NCBI GenBank assembly: GCA_965116935.1
Contig: OZ220737.1
Coordinates: 2,914,001 to 2,978,000 of the forward strand
From: VXYL01 sp965116935
GTDB taxonomy: Bacteria > Pseudomonadota > Gammaproteobacteria > Pseudomonadales > Azotimanducaceae
Reading direction: 5' to 3'
DNA: 64,000 nucleotides
Shown here piece by piece: positions 39,739-48,256 of the stretch. The translations under genes and the position numbers were made by a program. The notes beneath the pieces were generated by a model. The model did no database searches and had not been told where the DNA came from. It worked only from the letters and a program-made list of their open reading frames with translations. Within the stretch, counting starts at the first letter, position 1. Every line of letters starts with the position of its first letter.

Positions 39739-42387
39739 GTGGCGCGCTATGAAGAGCACGTTGGCAAGCTGGACAACCGTTCCGGGTTCATCGACCTGTT
39801 TTGGCCCGGCGTGCTGCTCGTCGAGCAGAAAAGCGCCGGACGTGACCTCGGCAAAGCCTACGAGCAGGCCGGGGAGTATTTCGATGCGCTGCCCGTGCGC
39901 GAGCGCCCACGCTACATTTTGGTTAGCGACTTCCAGAGCTTCGAGCTTCACGACCTGGATGAACGCGAAGCCGTTACGTTTGCGCTCGCCGACCTCGCGG
40001 ACCACGTCGAAGCGTTCGGGTTCATTTTGGGTGTGCGGCGCCGCACCTTCCGCGACCAGGACCCCGCCAACATCGAAGCTGCCGAGCTGGTCGGGAGGCT
40101 TCACGATACCCTTGCGGAAGCGGGACACACCGGGCACGACCTTGAACGCTTCCTGGTTCGGCTGGTTTTCTGCATGTTCGCGGACGATACGGGGGTTTTC
40201 GAGCCCCGCGATATCTTCTATGACTTCATCGAGACCCGAACCGGCCAAGACGGTGCCGACCTAGGCCCGTGGCTCGTACAAGTGTTCGAGGTGCTCGACA
40301 CCCCGGAGGAAGAACGCGCTTCAACTCTCGATGAGGATTTGGCGCAGTTTCCCTATGTCAACGGCGGCCTGTTCGAAGGGCACCTGCGAACGTTCTCCTT
40401 TGATTCCGCGATGCGTGCGGCGTTGCTCGAAGCTTGCCGTTTCGATTGGGCGAACATCTCGCCAGCGATCTTCGGCGCACTGTTCCAGTCGGTGATGGAT
40501 CCGGCCGAACGCCGAGCACAGGGCGCGCACTACACGACTGAAAAGAACATCCTCAAGGTGATCGAGCCGCTGTTCATGGATGACCTTCGGGACGAGTTCG
40601 CGCGGCTGCGTCAGCGGCGAGACCGGGGTCGTGTTTCGGCGCTGTTGTTGTTCCAGGCCAAGCTCGGAAACTTGACGTTCTTCGACCCGGCGTGCGGTTG
40701 TGGCAACTTCCTCATCATCGCCTATCGCGAATTGCGAGTGCTGGAAATCGAGGTCATCCGCGAAATCCGCGACGCGACCGCAAGGTCGGCGCAGGCGGCG
40801 CTCGACACTTCGTGGCAGTCGGTGGTGGACGTGGACCGGTTCTACGGGATCGAGCTTGGGGAGTTCCCGGCGCGTATCGCGGAGGCTGCGCTGTGGATGA
40901 TGGACCACATCATGAACAACCGGCTGAGCTTGGAGTTTGGCCAGACGTTCGTCCGCATTCCGCTCAAGAAATCGCCGCAGATCGTTCACGGTGACGCCTT
41001 GGAAATGGACTGGTCTGAACTGCTGCCGCCGGAAAAGTGCTCGTTCGTGTTCGGCAATCCGCCTTTCGTGGGCGCGAAATACCAAACGGCGGAGCAACGC
41101 GCCCAAGTGCGGGGTATCGCGGCGCTCGGGAAAGGCGGTGGGACGCTCGACTACGTCGCCGCGTGGTTCATCAAGGCGGGAGAGTATGTGCGAGGCAGTG
41201 AGGCCCGCATTGGTTTCGTTGCCACCAACTCCATCACGCAAGGTGAACAGGTCGCGCAGCTCTGGCCGGTCCTCTTCGGGCGTTGCGCTCTAGAGATCGC
41301 CTTCGCTCACAGGACGTTTGCGTGGGGCTCGGACGCACGCGGCAAGGCACATGTGCATGTTGTCATTCTGGGCCTCGACCGGCGCAAGGCGGCGCGAGCC
41401 GAGAAGCGGCTGTTTGCCTATCCCGACATCAACGGTGAGCCGGAAGAGAGCCGCCATGCGGCCCTGTCGCCATACTTGTTCGATGCAGGTGGGCTGTCGG
41501 ACCATCATGTGTTGGTGCGGGAGGCGAGCCAGCCGATAAACGGTATGGCCAGGTTGGTCATCGGCTCGAAGCCCATAGACGGTGGCCATTACATCTTCGA
41601 TGAGACGGGACGTGATGAACTGAAGGCGGCTGAACCAGAAGCGTTGTCCTATCTGCATCCCTATGTCGGTGCCCGGGAGTACCTGCAAGGTGGCGAGCGA
41701 TGGATTCTGGCACTTCAGGACGTGCCGCCACAGACCATCGCGAGCTTGCCGCACGTGCGGGAACGGGTCGGTGCCGTCCGTTCATACCGGCAGGCGAGCA
41801 AGAGCAAGCCAACGCAGAAGCTGGCCGAGACGCCGACGCTATATCACGTAAATGTCGTCCCGGCCGCGCCGTTTCTGGTGATCCCTGAGGTCAGTTCGGA
41901 GCGTCGAGAATACGCGCCTATTGGCTGGTTGGAGCCGCCAGTGATCCCCAGCAACCTCGTGAGGATTCTTGAGAACGCGACGCGGACAGACTTTGCGCTG
42001 CTGACCTCTTCGATGCACATGGCGTGGCTGCGCCACATCGGCGGACGATTGAAGAGTGACTATCGCTATTCGATCAGACTTGTGTACAACACCTTTCCGC
42101 TGCCACCCAAGGACGCGAATCTATCGTCGCTCGAACCGCTCGCCCAAGCCGTGCTCGACGCTCGTGCCGTCCACCACGACGCGACCTTGGCCGATCTCTA
42201 CGACCCAGATCTGATGCCGCCAAACCTGCGCCGTGCGCATCAAGCGCTCGACCGCGCAGTGGATCGGCTCTACCGGCGCGCCGGATTCAGTTCCGAGCGA
42301 GAGCGCGTGGAGCACCTGTTCATGCTCTACGAGAAGATGGATGCACCGCTCACGCCGGCAAAGAAGCGCCGCCGACGTCGAAGGTAG
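39739..42387 (+). CDS. MmeI-like type IIL restriction-modification enzyme (nuclease plus N6-adenine methyltransferase)
   Basis: This 882-residue single-chain enzyme combines cleavage, methylation and target recognition. The nuclease motif IDLFWPGVLLVEQKS (Asp, nine residues, Glu-x-Lys) at about residue 18 is exactly the D-X9-EXK of MmeI. A helical spacer follows, then methyltransferase motif I FFDPACGCGNFLIIAYREL near 315 and motif IV FGNPPFVGAKYQ near 438. The C-terminal 250 residues form the target-recognition part. About 46 N-terminal residues lie in another frame (39602-39738) because of one apparently missing G at 39722-39724. The protein as written starts at an internal GTG and may be inactive. 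With the missing part it would be about 928 residues, normal for the family. Confidence 0.9.
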   Translation: MARYEEHVGKLDNRSGFIDLFWPGVLLVEQKSAGRDLGKAYEQAGEYFDALPVRERPRYILVSDFQSFELHDLDEREAVTFALADLADHVEAFGFILGVRRRTFRDQDPANIEAAELVGRLHDTLAEAGHTGHDLERFLVRLVFCMFADDTGVFEPRDIFYDFIETRTGQDGADLGPWLVQVFEVLDTPEEERASTLDEDLAQFPYVNGGLFEGHLRTFSFDSAMRAALLEACRFDWANISPAIFGALFQSVMDPAERRAQGAHYTTEKNILKVIEPLFMDDLRDEFARLRQRRDRGRVSALLLFQAKLGNLTFFDPACGCGNFLIIAYRELRVLEIEVIREIRDATARSAQAALDTSWQSVVDVDRFYGIELGEFPARIAEAALWMMDHIMNNRLSLEFGQTFVRIPLKKSPQIVHGDALEMDWSELLPPEKCSFVFGNPPFVGAKYQTAEQRAQVRGIAALGKGGGTLDYVAAWFIKAGEYVRGSEARIGFVATNSITQGEQVAQLWPVLFGRCALEIAFAHRTFAWGSDARGKAHVHVVILGLDRRKAARAEKRLFAYPDINGEPEESRHAALSPYLFDAGGLSDHHVLVREASQPINGMARLVIGSKPIDGGHYIFDETGRDELKAAEPEALSYLHPYVGAREYLQGGERWILALQDVPPQTIASLPHVRERVGAVRSYRQASKSKPTQKLAETPTLYHVNVVPAAPFLVIPEVSSERREYAPIGWLEPPVIPSNLVRILENATRTDFALLTSSMHMAWLRHIGGRLKSDYRYSIRLVYNTFPLPPKDANLSSLEPLAQAVLDARAVHHDATLADLYDPDLMPPNLRRAHQALDRAVDRLYRRAGFSSERERVEHLFMLYEKMDAPLTPAKKRRRRRR

Positions 42388-42710
42388 GAGGTCGGTCGAT
42401 GAACCACGGAGGTCGGCGTGGCGACACCCCTAGCTCATCCGCCAATCCGGCACGGCATGGCGAATTTCGCGACGATTCGCCGGGTGGGCTATCTGTATTT
42501 GGAGAGACGGCGTTTCCTCCGCACGCTTGAACAGCACCTATGCATTGCTGGTCCGGCGTCGGTAAGGAACATGCTCGCATGGCAGCTTGTCGGATTTGGA
42601 GCGGGACGGGCCTTCGGAGGGAAGGCATTCTGCCTTCCCTTCGGGGCGTTGTTCGAGGCCGCAGTGCTTGCGCCATAATCAAATGGTGTGAGGGGCGGAT
42701 AGGACAAAGG
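42388..42710. repeat. gene-free stretch with a palindrome, family B
   Basis: This 323-base gap contains GGGAAGGCA-TTC-TGCCTTCCC (42619-42639), flanked by CGGA on the left and TTCGGGGCG on the right. It is one of the dispersed family B palindromes. Otherwise I see no gene. A ribosome binding site (AGGACAAAGG) stands at its end before the PhyH gene. Confidence 0.6.
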
Positions 42711-43748
42711 ATGGAAGAGGCGAGCGAGCTTACGTCGGATCAAAAGCGCGCCTTGGTGCAGGATGGATTTGTGGTTTTGCCTGGGGTCGTGCCGCGGGAG
42801 TTGACTCGGGCTGCTCGGCGCGCGATCTACCTGGATGCGCGCAGCAACGGTTTTCGGCGTCACTCGCACGACACGGGCATCGACGGGGTGCTTGCGGACC
42901 TCGTCAACAAGAGTCCGCTCTCGGACATCATGCGGAGTGCCATGGGGCCGTTCGATGCGCCGGAACGGGGCTTCGCGGCGGTGCTCTATCCCGAACCTGA
43001 ACACGACCTGCCGAACTATGGCTGGCAGCCGCACCTCGATGGCTCTTGGTACTCGCCCGACATTCCGAAGACGCCGCGTGAGGTGGATTCGTGGCAGGCG
43101 CCGCGCACGCACCACTTTGGTGACGCCAGTGCCGCGCAGCTCGGGGCCAACATGACGCCCCTGTTCCAGAACCCGGCTCGAACGCTCTCCCTCGGCAGCT
43201 TCACCGCGTTCGTGGGCGTTGCGCTCAACGACCAGACGGAGTTTGGTCGCGGCAACCTCTGCGTGCTGGCCGGCGCGCATGAGTTGGTGGAGGAATTCTT
43301 CCGCTACCAACGCGACAACGGCGGCCCGGTGGGCCCTGAAGGCCCTGGCTGGCCTCGGCTATCTCCCGCCGGCAACGGCGGCGTGCGCCTCACCATGCTC
43401 CCGGACACCATCCGCGACCACTTCCTTACCGATGCCACCACCACGGACGACGGCGCGCTTTGGCTGAGGCCCACCCCGGTGCTGATGGACGAAGGCGACG
43501 CCGTGATCACCCTGCACGCCTGCCCGCACGGCGCGAGCAGCAACTTCGGCCCCGACCCACGCATGAACGTCTACTTCCGCTTCCGCCGCCACCGTCCGGG
43601 CGGCGCCAAAGTCCGCGGCGACAGCGACCACCCAGACCGCGGCTGGAACGGCGAGTTCCTCGACTATCCCGAAGGCTACGACCCGTGGCGCGTGGCCATC
43701 GACGCCATGTGCGACCACTGGAGCGAGTGGGACTTCCGTAACCCCTGA
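42711..43748 (+). CDS. phytanoyl-CoA dioxygenase (PhyH) family protein
   Basis: This 345-residue Fe(II)/2-oxoglutarate oxygenase has the facial-triad segment WQPHLDGSWYSPD (His-x-Asp) near residue 110 and the distal His region ITLHACPHGASSNFGPDPR near 275. The Arg that binds the oxoglutarate carboxylate (NVYFRFRRH) comes soon after. The N-terminus LTSDQKRALVQDGFVVLPGV is the usual PhyH opening. The start at 42711 (MEEASELTS) follows an AAAGG site, and the much longer upstream frame runs through a repeat. The protein is cytosolic. PhyH proteins hydroxylate very varied small molecules, so the substrate is open. A second PhyH gene lies at 52773. Confidence 0.88.
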   Translation: MEEASELTSDQKRALVQDGFVVLPGVVPRELTRAARRAIYLDARSNGFRRHSHDTGIDGVLADLVNKSPLSDIMRSAMGPFDAPERGFAAVLYPEPEHDLPNYGWQPHLDGSWYSPDIPKTPREVDSWQAPRTHHFGDASAAQLGANMTPLFQNPARTLSLGSFTAFVGVALNDQTEFGRGNLCVLAGAHELVEEFFRYQRDNGGPVGPEGPGWPRLSPAGNGGVRLTMLPDTIRDHFLTDATTTDDGALWLRPTPVLMDEGDAVITLHACPHGASSNFGPDPRMNVYFRFRRHRPGGAKVRGDSDHPDRGWNGEFLDYPEGYDPWRVAIDAMCDHWSEWDFRNP

Positions 43749-43759
43749 GGTTGGCCGTG

Positions 43760-44482
43760 TCAGGGCTTGTCGAGACGCCGCTTGAGTTCCTCGATTTCGC
43801 GGTTCTTCTGCTCGATTACGCGGTCCCGGTCCTTGATGATGCTGTCCTTGTCGTCGCCGGTGGGAAGGAACTCGCCGGTGTCTGGATCGAGCAGAAGGAG
43901 GGAGCCATCATCTAGGCAGAGGCGCAGGCCCAAGACCTTCGACTCACCGTAGAGCGTCCCGTCGGGCATCGTCTCCAAAGGCACAGGCTCGTAGGTGCGC
44001 TTCGCGTCCAACCGATGACCTAGCAGGACTGAAGGCAAGTACCTGCCCGTGGGGTCGTGCTGCCAGTACTCCGTCACGCCCAGGCTCTCGTAGATGGCCT
44101 GCTTCTCCGTCAGGTCGCGCCTATGCGTGTTCTTCGACGCCACCTCCATCACGAAGTCGGCGAGCTTGCCTTCCTCCCAAACCTTCCACACCTCGCGCGC
44201 TTGGTCGCGAGACGGGCCGAACGCGACGAACACGTCCGGCATCACCGCCCTTTCGTTGTTCCCTTCCTGCCAGTACATGGTCATGTCACCGCCGACGTAC
44301 ACGTCGGCTCGGTGCTGGTAGCGGTCTTCGAGCCGCGTGACGATGTCGTTCGTCGTCTTGCGGTGGATGGGCGTCATCGGCTCAGAGTCCCAGTCCCGGT
44401 AGTCGACGACCGGTACCGGCTGGGGTGGCGCGGCCGGCAGGCGCGGCTTGCGGGCGTGTAGGGGTTGCCGGACGATGGGCAT
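43760..44482 (-). CDS. Uma2 family (DUF820) endonuclease-like protein
   Basis: This 240-residue protein of the Uma2 family has a PD-(D/E)XK-like fold. The core shows VMPDVFVAFGPSR (Pro-Asp) near residue 88, and the following ADFVMEVASKNTHRRDLTEK supplies the Glu-x-x-Ser/Lys part near 110. KQAIYESLGVTEYWQHDP follows. The C-terminal 25 residues form a charged coiled coil (RDRVIEQKNREIEELKRRL). The start at 44482 is MPIVRQPLHARKP. The family is abundant in cyanobacteria and in some environmental gammaproteobacteria, usually as scattered paralogues of unknown purpose. It converges with the PhyH gene, only 11 bases away. Confidence 0.85.
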   Translation of the reverse strand: MPIVRQPLHARKPRLPAAPPQPVPVVDYRDWDSEPMTPIHRKTTNDIVTRLEDRYQHRADVYVGGDMTMYWQEGNNERAVMPDVFVAFGPSRDQAREVWKVWEEGKLADFVMEVASKNTHRRDLTEKQAIYESLGVTEYWQHDPTGRYLPSVLLGHRLDAKRTYEPVPLETMPDGTLYGESKVLGLRLCLDDGSLLLLDPDTGEFLPTGDDKDSIIKDRDRVIEQKNREIEELKRRLDKP

Positions 44483-44832
44483 GGCGTTCTCCTTGGGCGC
44501 GGGGCCGGAAGGATGAGGGGACGTTAGCACAGCGATGTGCGTGGCGGCGCGGCGTCGGTGGGGGACGGTGTTGCGGATCCTGAGACACGGGCGGGCCTTG
44601 GCGCACGTTTCGGCAGAGAGAACGGTGGCACGGGCTTCAAGGAAAATATGTAGGACGTTGCCACCACGGCTTGTGCGAGATCGACGCCTCGTGGGGGTTG
44701 CGCCAGCGCACGGAAAGGCGGAGGCGTCTTGCCGGCGCGAAAGGAATGGCCGGATGCTGCCCTGCCAGGGTCCGTTCATCCTTTGGGTTCGAACGTCTTG
44801 GTCTAGGCGATCGAAGCGACGCGGTGCGCGCC
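44483..44832. other. intergenic stretch without recognisable genes
   Basis: I see no convincing gene, strong palindrome or promoter in these 350 bases between the Uma2 gene start and the trhO stop. Short open frames here have no coherent composition. Confidence 0.5.
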
Positions 44833-45645
44833 CTACGAGCGCGCGGGAGGCCGGTCCCTCGTAGCGCGGCCAGTCGCGGACGGGGGTTTCACACGCGGCA
44901 CGTGGCCGTGTTCTGTGACTTGGCCCGTTGTTTCGTCACGGACCACCGCCTCGCGTTGATCGAAGACGAAGCAGTCGCCTTCGAACGTGCTCTCCTCGTC
45001 AGGCACCTCGGCCAGGTAGCGGAGGATGCCGCCTTCTAGTTGGTAAACCTCGTCGAAGCCTTGTTCGAGCAGGAGGGCTGACGCCTTTTCGCAGCGGATG
45101 CCGCCGGTGCAGAACATGGCGATGCGACGTTGGCCGTCGCGACGCAGGGTGTCGGCGTAGGTGCGGAACTCGCGGAACGAGTCGGTGTTGACAGGGCGGG
45201 CGCCGCGGAAGGTGCCGCGAGCGGATTCGAAGGCGTTGCGAGTGTCGAGGGTTAGGGTGTTCGGGTCCTCGATCAGGCGGTTCCAATCCGCCGGCACGAC
45301 GGGTTTTGCCACCGGCGTTTTCGCATCCAAGGCAAGGTCGAAGGTGACGATCTCGGGCTTTACGCGCACCTTGAGTTGGTCGAACACCGGGTTGCCGGGG
45401 GCGGCGCGCGACCATTGGACGCGCTCCTGCGCGCAGTGGAAGCATCGCTCGATCACGGCTTCGATATCGGGGCGGCGACCGGCCAGAGCGACGTTCACGC
45501 CCTCCGGCGCAATCAAGACGGTGCCGCGCAAGCCGAGCTCGCGGCAGGCTTGTTCTGCGACGTCCCGCAGGGTTTCGGGGCTCGCGATTGGACGGAACGC
45601 GTAGAAGGCGGCAACCCAGGCACCGGCCTCCTCTTCCCCGGTCAC
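44833..45645 (-). CDS. trhO: tRNA uridine(34) hydroxylase / rhodanese-type protein TrhO
   Basis: This 270-residue protein of the YceA/TrhO family hydroxylates U34 of tRNAs on the way to 5-carboxymethoxyuridine. The N-terminal acylphosphatase-like domain includes LRGTVLIAPEGVNVALAGRR near residue 45, and the rhodanese domain has LTLDTRNAFESARGTF near 135. The active Cys is in MFCTGGIRCEKASALLLEQG near 185. The start is a GTG at 45645 that overlaps the bolA stop (GTGA). The longer frame upstream is bolA read out of register. The C-terminus after VPRVKPP is a short basic tail. Coupling to bolA is unusual and may reflect a shared need in translation stress. Confidence 0.92.
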   Translation of the reverse strand: MTGEEEAGAWVAAFYAFRPIASPETLRDVAEQACRELGLRGTVLIAPEGVNVALAGRRPDIEAVIERCFHCAQERVQWSRAAPGNPVFDQLKVRVKPEIVTFDLALDAKTPVAKPVVPADWNRLIEDPNTLTLDTRNAFESARGTFRGARPVNTDSFREFRTYADTLRRDGQRRIAMFCTGGIRCEKASALLLEQGFDEVYQLEGGILRYLAEVPDEESTFEGDCFVFDQREAVVRDETTGQVTEHGHVPRVKPPSATGRATRDRPPARS

Positions 45646-45944
45646 GAGTTCGCGCAGGGCGGCGACATGGGTGCTCCGCCGAAGCGCTTGCGCCAGTCCG
45701 CTTCCGTGTAGGTGTGCATGGCGAGGGCGTGAACGCCGCCGGCGAGTTCGTCCGCCAGCGTGCGGTTCACCATGCGGTGTCGTGCAAGCAGCGGCTTGCT
45801 GGCGAATGCCTCGCTGACGATTACCACCTTGAAGTGGGTCTCGCGGCCGGATGGCCCGCTGTGGTTGTCGCTTTCGTTCACCACCTCGAGGTGGAGTGGA
45901 TCGAAGGCGTCCGTCAGGCGCTGCTCGATGGTCTCTTGCATCAT
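45642..45944 (-). CDS. bolA: BolA family protein
   Basis: This 100-residue BolA-type protein has the class II KH-like core. The opening QETIEQRLTDAFDPLHLEVV is followed by ESDNHSGPSGRETHFKVVIV and the invariant LLARHRMVNRTLADEL with its conserved His. BolA proteins bind monothiol glutaredoxins and iron-sulfur clusters or act as regulators. Two adjacent ATGs (45944 and 45941) could start it. Its stop overlaps the trhO GTG, so the two are translated together. The C-terminal extension (EADWRKRFGGAPMSPP) is longer than in E. coli BolA-like YrbA. Confidence 0.92.
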   Translation of the reverse strand: MMQETIEQRLTDAFDPLHLEVVNESDNHSGPSGRETHFKVVIVSEAFASKPLLARHRMVNRTLADELAGGVHALAMHTYTEADWRKRFGGAPMSPPCANS

Positions 45945-45984
45945 GGTTCCGTCTCCTCGCGCTGGTCGGCCGCCTTCCTCGCAT

Positions 45985-46005
45985 GGGACGGGACAGGCCC
46001 GTCCC
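45985..46005. repeat. GGGACGGG-ACAGG-CCCGTCCC hairpin abutting the phosphatase stop
   Basis: These 8-base arms with a 5-base loop lie directly after the PP2C stop codon (on its minus strand) and 40 bases upstream of bolA. The plan is the same as GGGCGGGG-ACAAG-CCCCGCCC at 51476-51496, including the CCTACGG that follows. It is a candidate terminator or a mobile palindrome end. Confidence 0.6.
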
Positions 46006-46722
46006 CTACGGCCCGACGAGCACGACCGTCACGTTGTCGCGCCCGCCAGCGGCTTTTGCCGCGTCCACGAGCCGTTCCACGCCGCGTTCGGCGTTGCTGC
46101 CCCATGCGCGCAGGTTCATGGCGATCTGCTTGTCGTCCACCAGATCGGATAGTCCGTCGCTACACATCATCAGGCGTTCGTCGTCGTTCAGGTACAGGGT
46201 GGTCACGTCCATCTGCACGCGTTGTTCGACGCCGATGGCGGTGGACAGCACATGGCGTTCCGGGTGGTTGCGCGCCTCGGCGAAGCTGATCTCGCCGCTG
46301 TCGAGAAGCTTTTGCACGACGCTGTGGTCGGTGGTCACCTGCACCAGGATGCCCTTGGTGAAGAGGTAGCAGCGCGAGTCGCCGAGGTTGCCCACCAGCG
46401 CCCGCTGCCCGTTGAAGGCCACAATGACGAGGGTGGTGCCCATGCCGAAGCGCGAGGTGTCTTCGCTCGCGTAGGCGTACACGCGCCGGTTGGCGAGGGT
46501 TGCCGCGGCGCGCAGGTCGTCTGCCTCCACCGGTCGCTCGCGGATGATCTCGCCCAAGTGCTCGATGGTGGCTTCCACCGCCATCTCGGCGGCCACGTCG
46601 CCATCCTTGGCGCCGCCCATGCCGTCGGCCAGGATCGCGAGCCCCAAATCCTCGCGCACGGCGAAGCGATCCTGATTCACGCTGCGGACGACGCCGACGT
46701 CTGTTTTCCCTGCACCGATCAT
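46006..46722 (-). CDS. PP2C-type serine/threonine protein phosphatase (Stp1/PrpC-like)
   Basis: This 238-residue PP2C phosphatase carries all the metal-binding motifs. These are VRSVNQDRFAV near residue 12, ILADGMGGAKDGDVAAE near 31, VGNLGDSRCYLF near 112, MMCSDGLSDLVDDKQ near 182, and GGRDNVTVVLVGP at the C-terminus. It is the small cytosolic type that usually reverses Hanks-type kinase phosphorylation. No kinase gene is present in the window. The start at 46722 (MIGAGKTDVGVVRS) fits the family. It is divergent from yaaA. Confidence 0.94.
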   Translation of the reverse strand: MIGAGKTDVGVVRSVNQDRFAVREDLGLAILADGMGGAKDGDVAAEMAVEATIEHLGEIIRERPVEADDLRAAATLANRRVYAYASEDTSRFGMGTTLVIVAFNGQRALVGNLGDSRCYLFTKGILVQVTTDHSVVQKLLDSGEISFAEARNHPERHVLSTAIGVEQRVQMDVTTLYLNDDERLMMCSDGLSDLVDDKQIAMNLRAWGSNAERGVERLVDAAKAAGGRDNVTVVLVGP

Positions 46723-46763
46723 GGGCGGGGATTATAGGGACGGGCGCGAAGAGGACGGACGGG

Positions 46764-46776
46764 GCTTTGCTACAAT
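46764..46776 (+). promoter_or_regulatory. extended -10 promoter upstream of yaaA
   Basis: TACAAT (46771-46776) is preceded by TGC, giving an extended -10 element, about 95 bases before the yaaA start. No good -35 hexamer lies 17 bases upstream. Divergent transcription of the phosphatase starts nearby. Confidence 0.4.
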
Positions 46777-46870
46777 CGACTCCGTCTCGCCCGGCAGCGC
46801 GTGTTCGCCGGGCGCGTGGTGTCTTTTGGCTCAGTGAGGGTCATCCAGGGTCCATGAGGGGGTAGTCGCC

Positions 46871-47650
46871 ATGCTCGCCGTCATCTCGCCCGCCAAGTCG
46901 CTCGATTTCGAGAGCCGCCCGCACACTCGCAAGCGCTCCATGCCGGGGTTCCTCGACCACTCCGCCGAACTCATCGGCGGCTTGCGCGAGTTGGCGCCGG
47001 GCGAGGTGAGCGACCTGATGGGCATCAGCACGAAGCTGGGCGAACTCAACTGCAACCGCTATCACGAGTGGCGCAGCGACAAGGCCGGCGCCAAGCAGGC
47101 GGCGTTGGCGTTCCGCGGCGATGTGTACATGGGGCTCGCCGCTTGGGACATGGAGCCGCGGGAACTCACCTCGCTGCAACGGCGCGTGCGCATCCTGTCG
47201 GGGCTCTACGGCCTCTTGAAGCCGCTCGACATGATCCATCCGTACCGTCTGGAGATGGGCACCAAGTTCGAGAACGCCCGCGGGCGCAATCTCTACGAGT
47301 TCTGGGGCAGCACCATCACCGATGCGCTGAACGAGGAACTCGGCGGCCATCGGGTAAAGGTGCTCGTCAACCTTGCATCCAACGAGTACTTTGGCGCAGT
47401 GCGCCCCGCCGAACTCGACGCCCGGCTCATCAACACGCGATTTCTCGAACGCAAGGACGGACGCGATCGCATGATCAGCTTCTTCGCCAAGCGCGCGCGG
47501 GGGCTGATGGCGGCACACATCGCCCGCAATCGCGTCGAGACCCTGCGCGGCCTCAAGGAGTTCGCGGCCGAGGGGTACGAGTTCCACCCTGCCCAATCGA
47601 GCGCCGACGAGTTCGTGTACGTGCGCGAGGGCAAGCCTGACGCGGCGTAA
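46871..47650 (+). CDS. yaaA: peroxide stress protein YaaA
   Basis: This 259-residue protein of the YaaA (DUF328/UPF0246) family lowers free iron damage during peroxide stress in E. coli. Diagnostic segments are LAVISPAKSLDF at the N-terminus, AFRGDVYMGL near residue 80, RVRILSGLYGLLKPLDMIHP near 107 and the DNA-binding-like LVNLASNEYFGAV near 165. ISFFAKRARGLMAAHI comes last. All are intact. The ATG at 46871 is the only reasonable start. An extended -10 element lies about 95 bases upstream. It converges with the ankyrin gene across a 600-base repeat-filled gap. Confidence 0.95.
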   Translation: MLAVISPAKSLDFESRPHTRKRSMPGFLDHSAELIGGLRELAPGEVSDLMGISTKLGELNCNRYHEWRSDKAGAKQAALAFRGDVYMGLAAWDMEPRELTSLQRRVRILSGLYGLLKPLDMIHPYRLEMGTKFENARGRNLYEFWGSTITDALNEELGGHRVKVLVNLASNEYFGAVRPAELDARLINTRFLERKDGRDRMISFFAKRARGLMAAHIARNRVETLRGLKEFAAEGYEFHPAQSSADEFVYVREGKPDAA

Positions 47651-48256
47651 GCCAGACGAAAATGTGACAGGGGCGACCACGAGAGGGTAGCCCACCACGG
47701 TGTCTCGCCAGCGCGCATAGGCGAGCCCTCCTCGAACAACGCCCGCCGGCAAACACCAAGCAGCCCCTGCGTTGCGAGGGCCTCGCTGGAAGGAGGGCGT
47801 CCCGCCCTCCAAGCGTGCCGAAGGCGCGCACGCGGCGGAGCCGGCCAGCGCCACCGCAACCAAGCGTTCCAGCCAACGCCAACAAAGCGCCACCCCCGAA
47901 ACGCCATCAAACCAGCCCCTGCGTTGCGAGGGCCTCGCTGGAAGGAGGGCGTCCCGCCCTCCAAGCGTGCCGAAGGCGCGCACGCGGCGGAGCCAGCCAA
48001 CGCCACCGCAACCAAGTGTTCCAGACGACGCCAACGAAGCGCCAGCCCCGAACAACAAACCAGCCTCTGTTCCTTGACGTGCCTGCGGCACGATGGAGGG
48101 CGAGCGCCGCCAAACCCCTCGCTAACGCTCGGGGTCTGGCCCCATCCCCCACCTTCCCAAGAGCGAGCACCGCATACGCGGCGCGTCCGCGCCGCTCCTG
48201 CGGTGCACGCTCTTGGTGCCCTCCCTCCGAAGGCCCGTGGCAAACGCGACAGCCTC
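47651..48256. repeat. tandem 153-base repeat with embedded palindromes
   Basis: This 606-base convergent gap holds a 153-base direct repeat. Unit one starts at 47761 and unit two at 47914 (both CAGCCCCTGCGTTGCGAGGG), with only a few differences over the first 110 bases. A third, decayed start (CAGCCTCTGTTCC) lies at 48061. Each unit contains the palindrome GGAGGGCG-TCC-CGCCCTCC and the partial dyad GTGCCGAAGGCGCGCAC. The unit length is divisible by three, so all reverse frames stay open, but I see no real gene. Confidence 0.8.

Noticed and set aside
47761..48073. A CRISPR-like array
   Set aside because: Units are 153 bases with no conserved short repeat and unique spacer pattern, and no cas genes are near.
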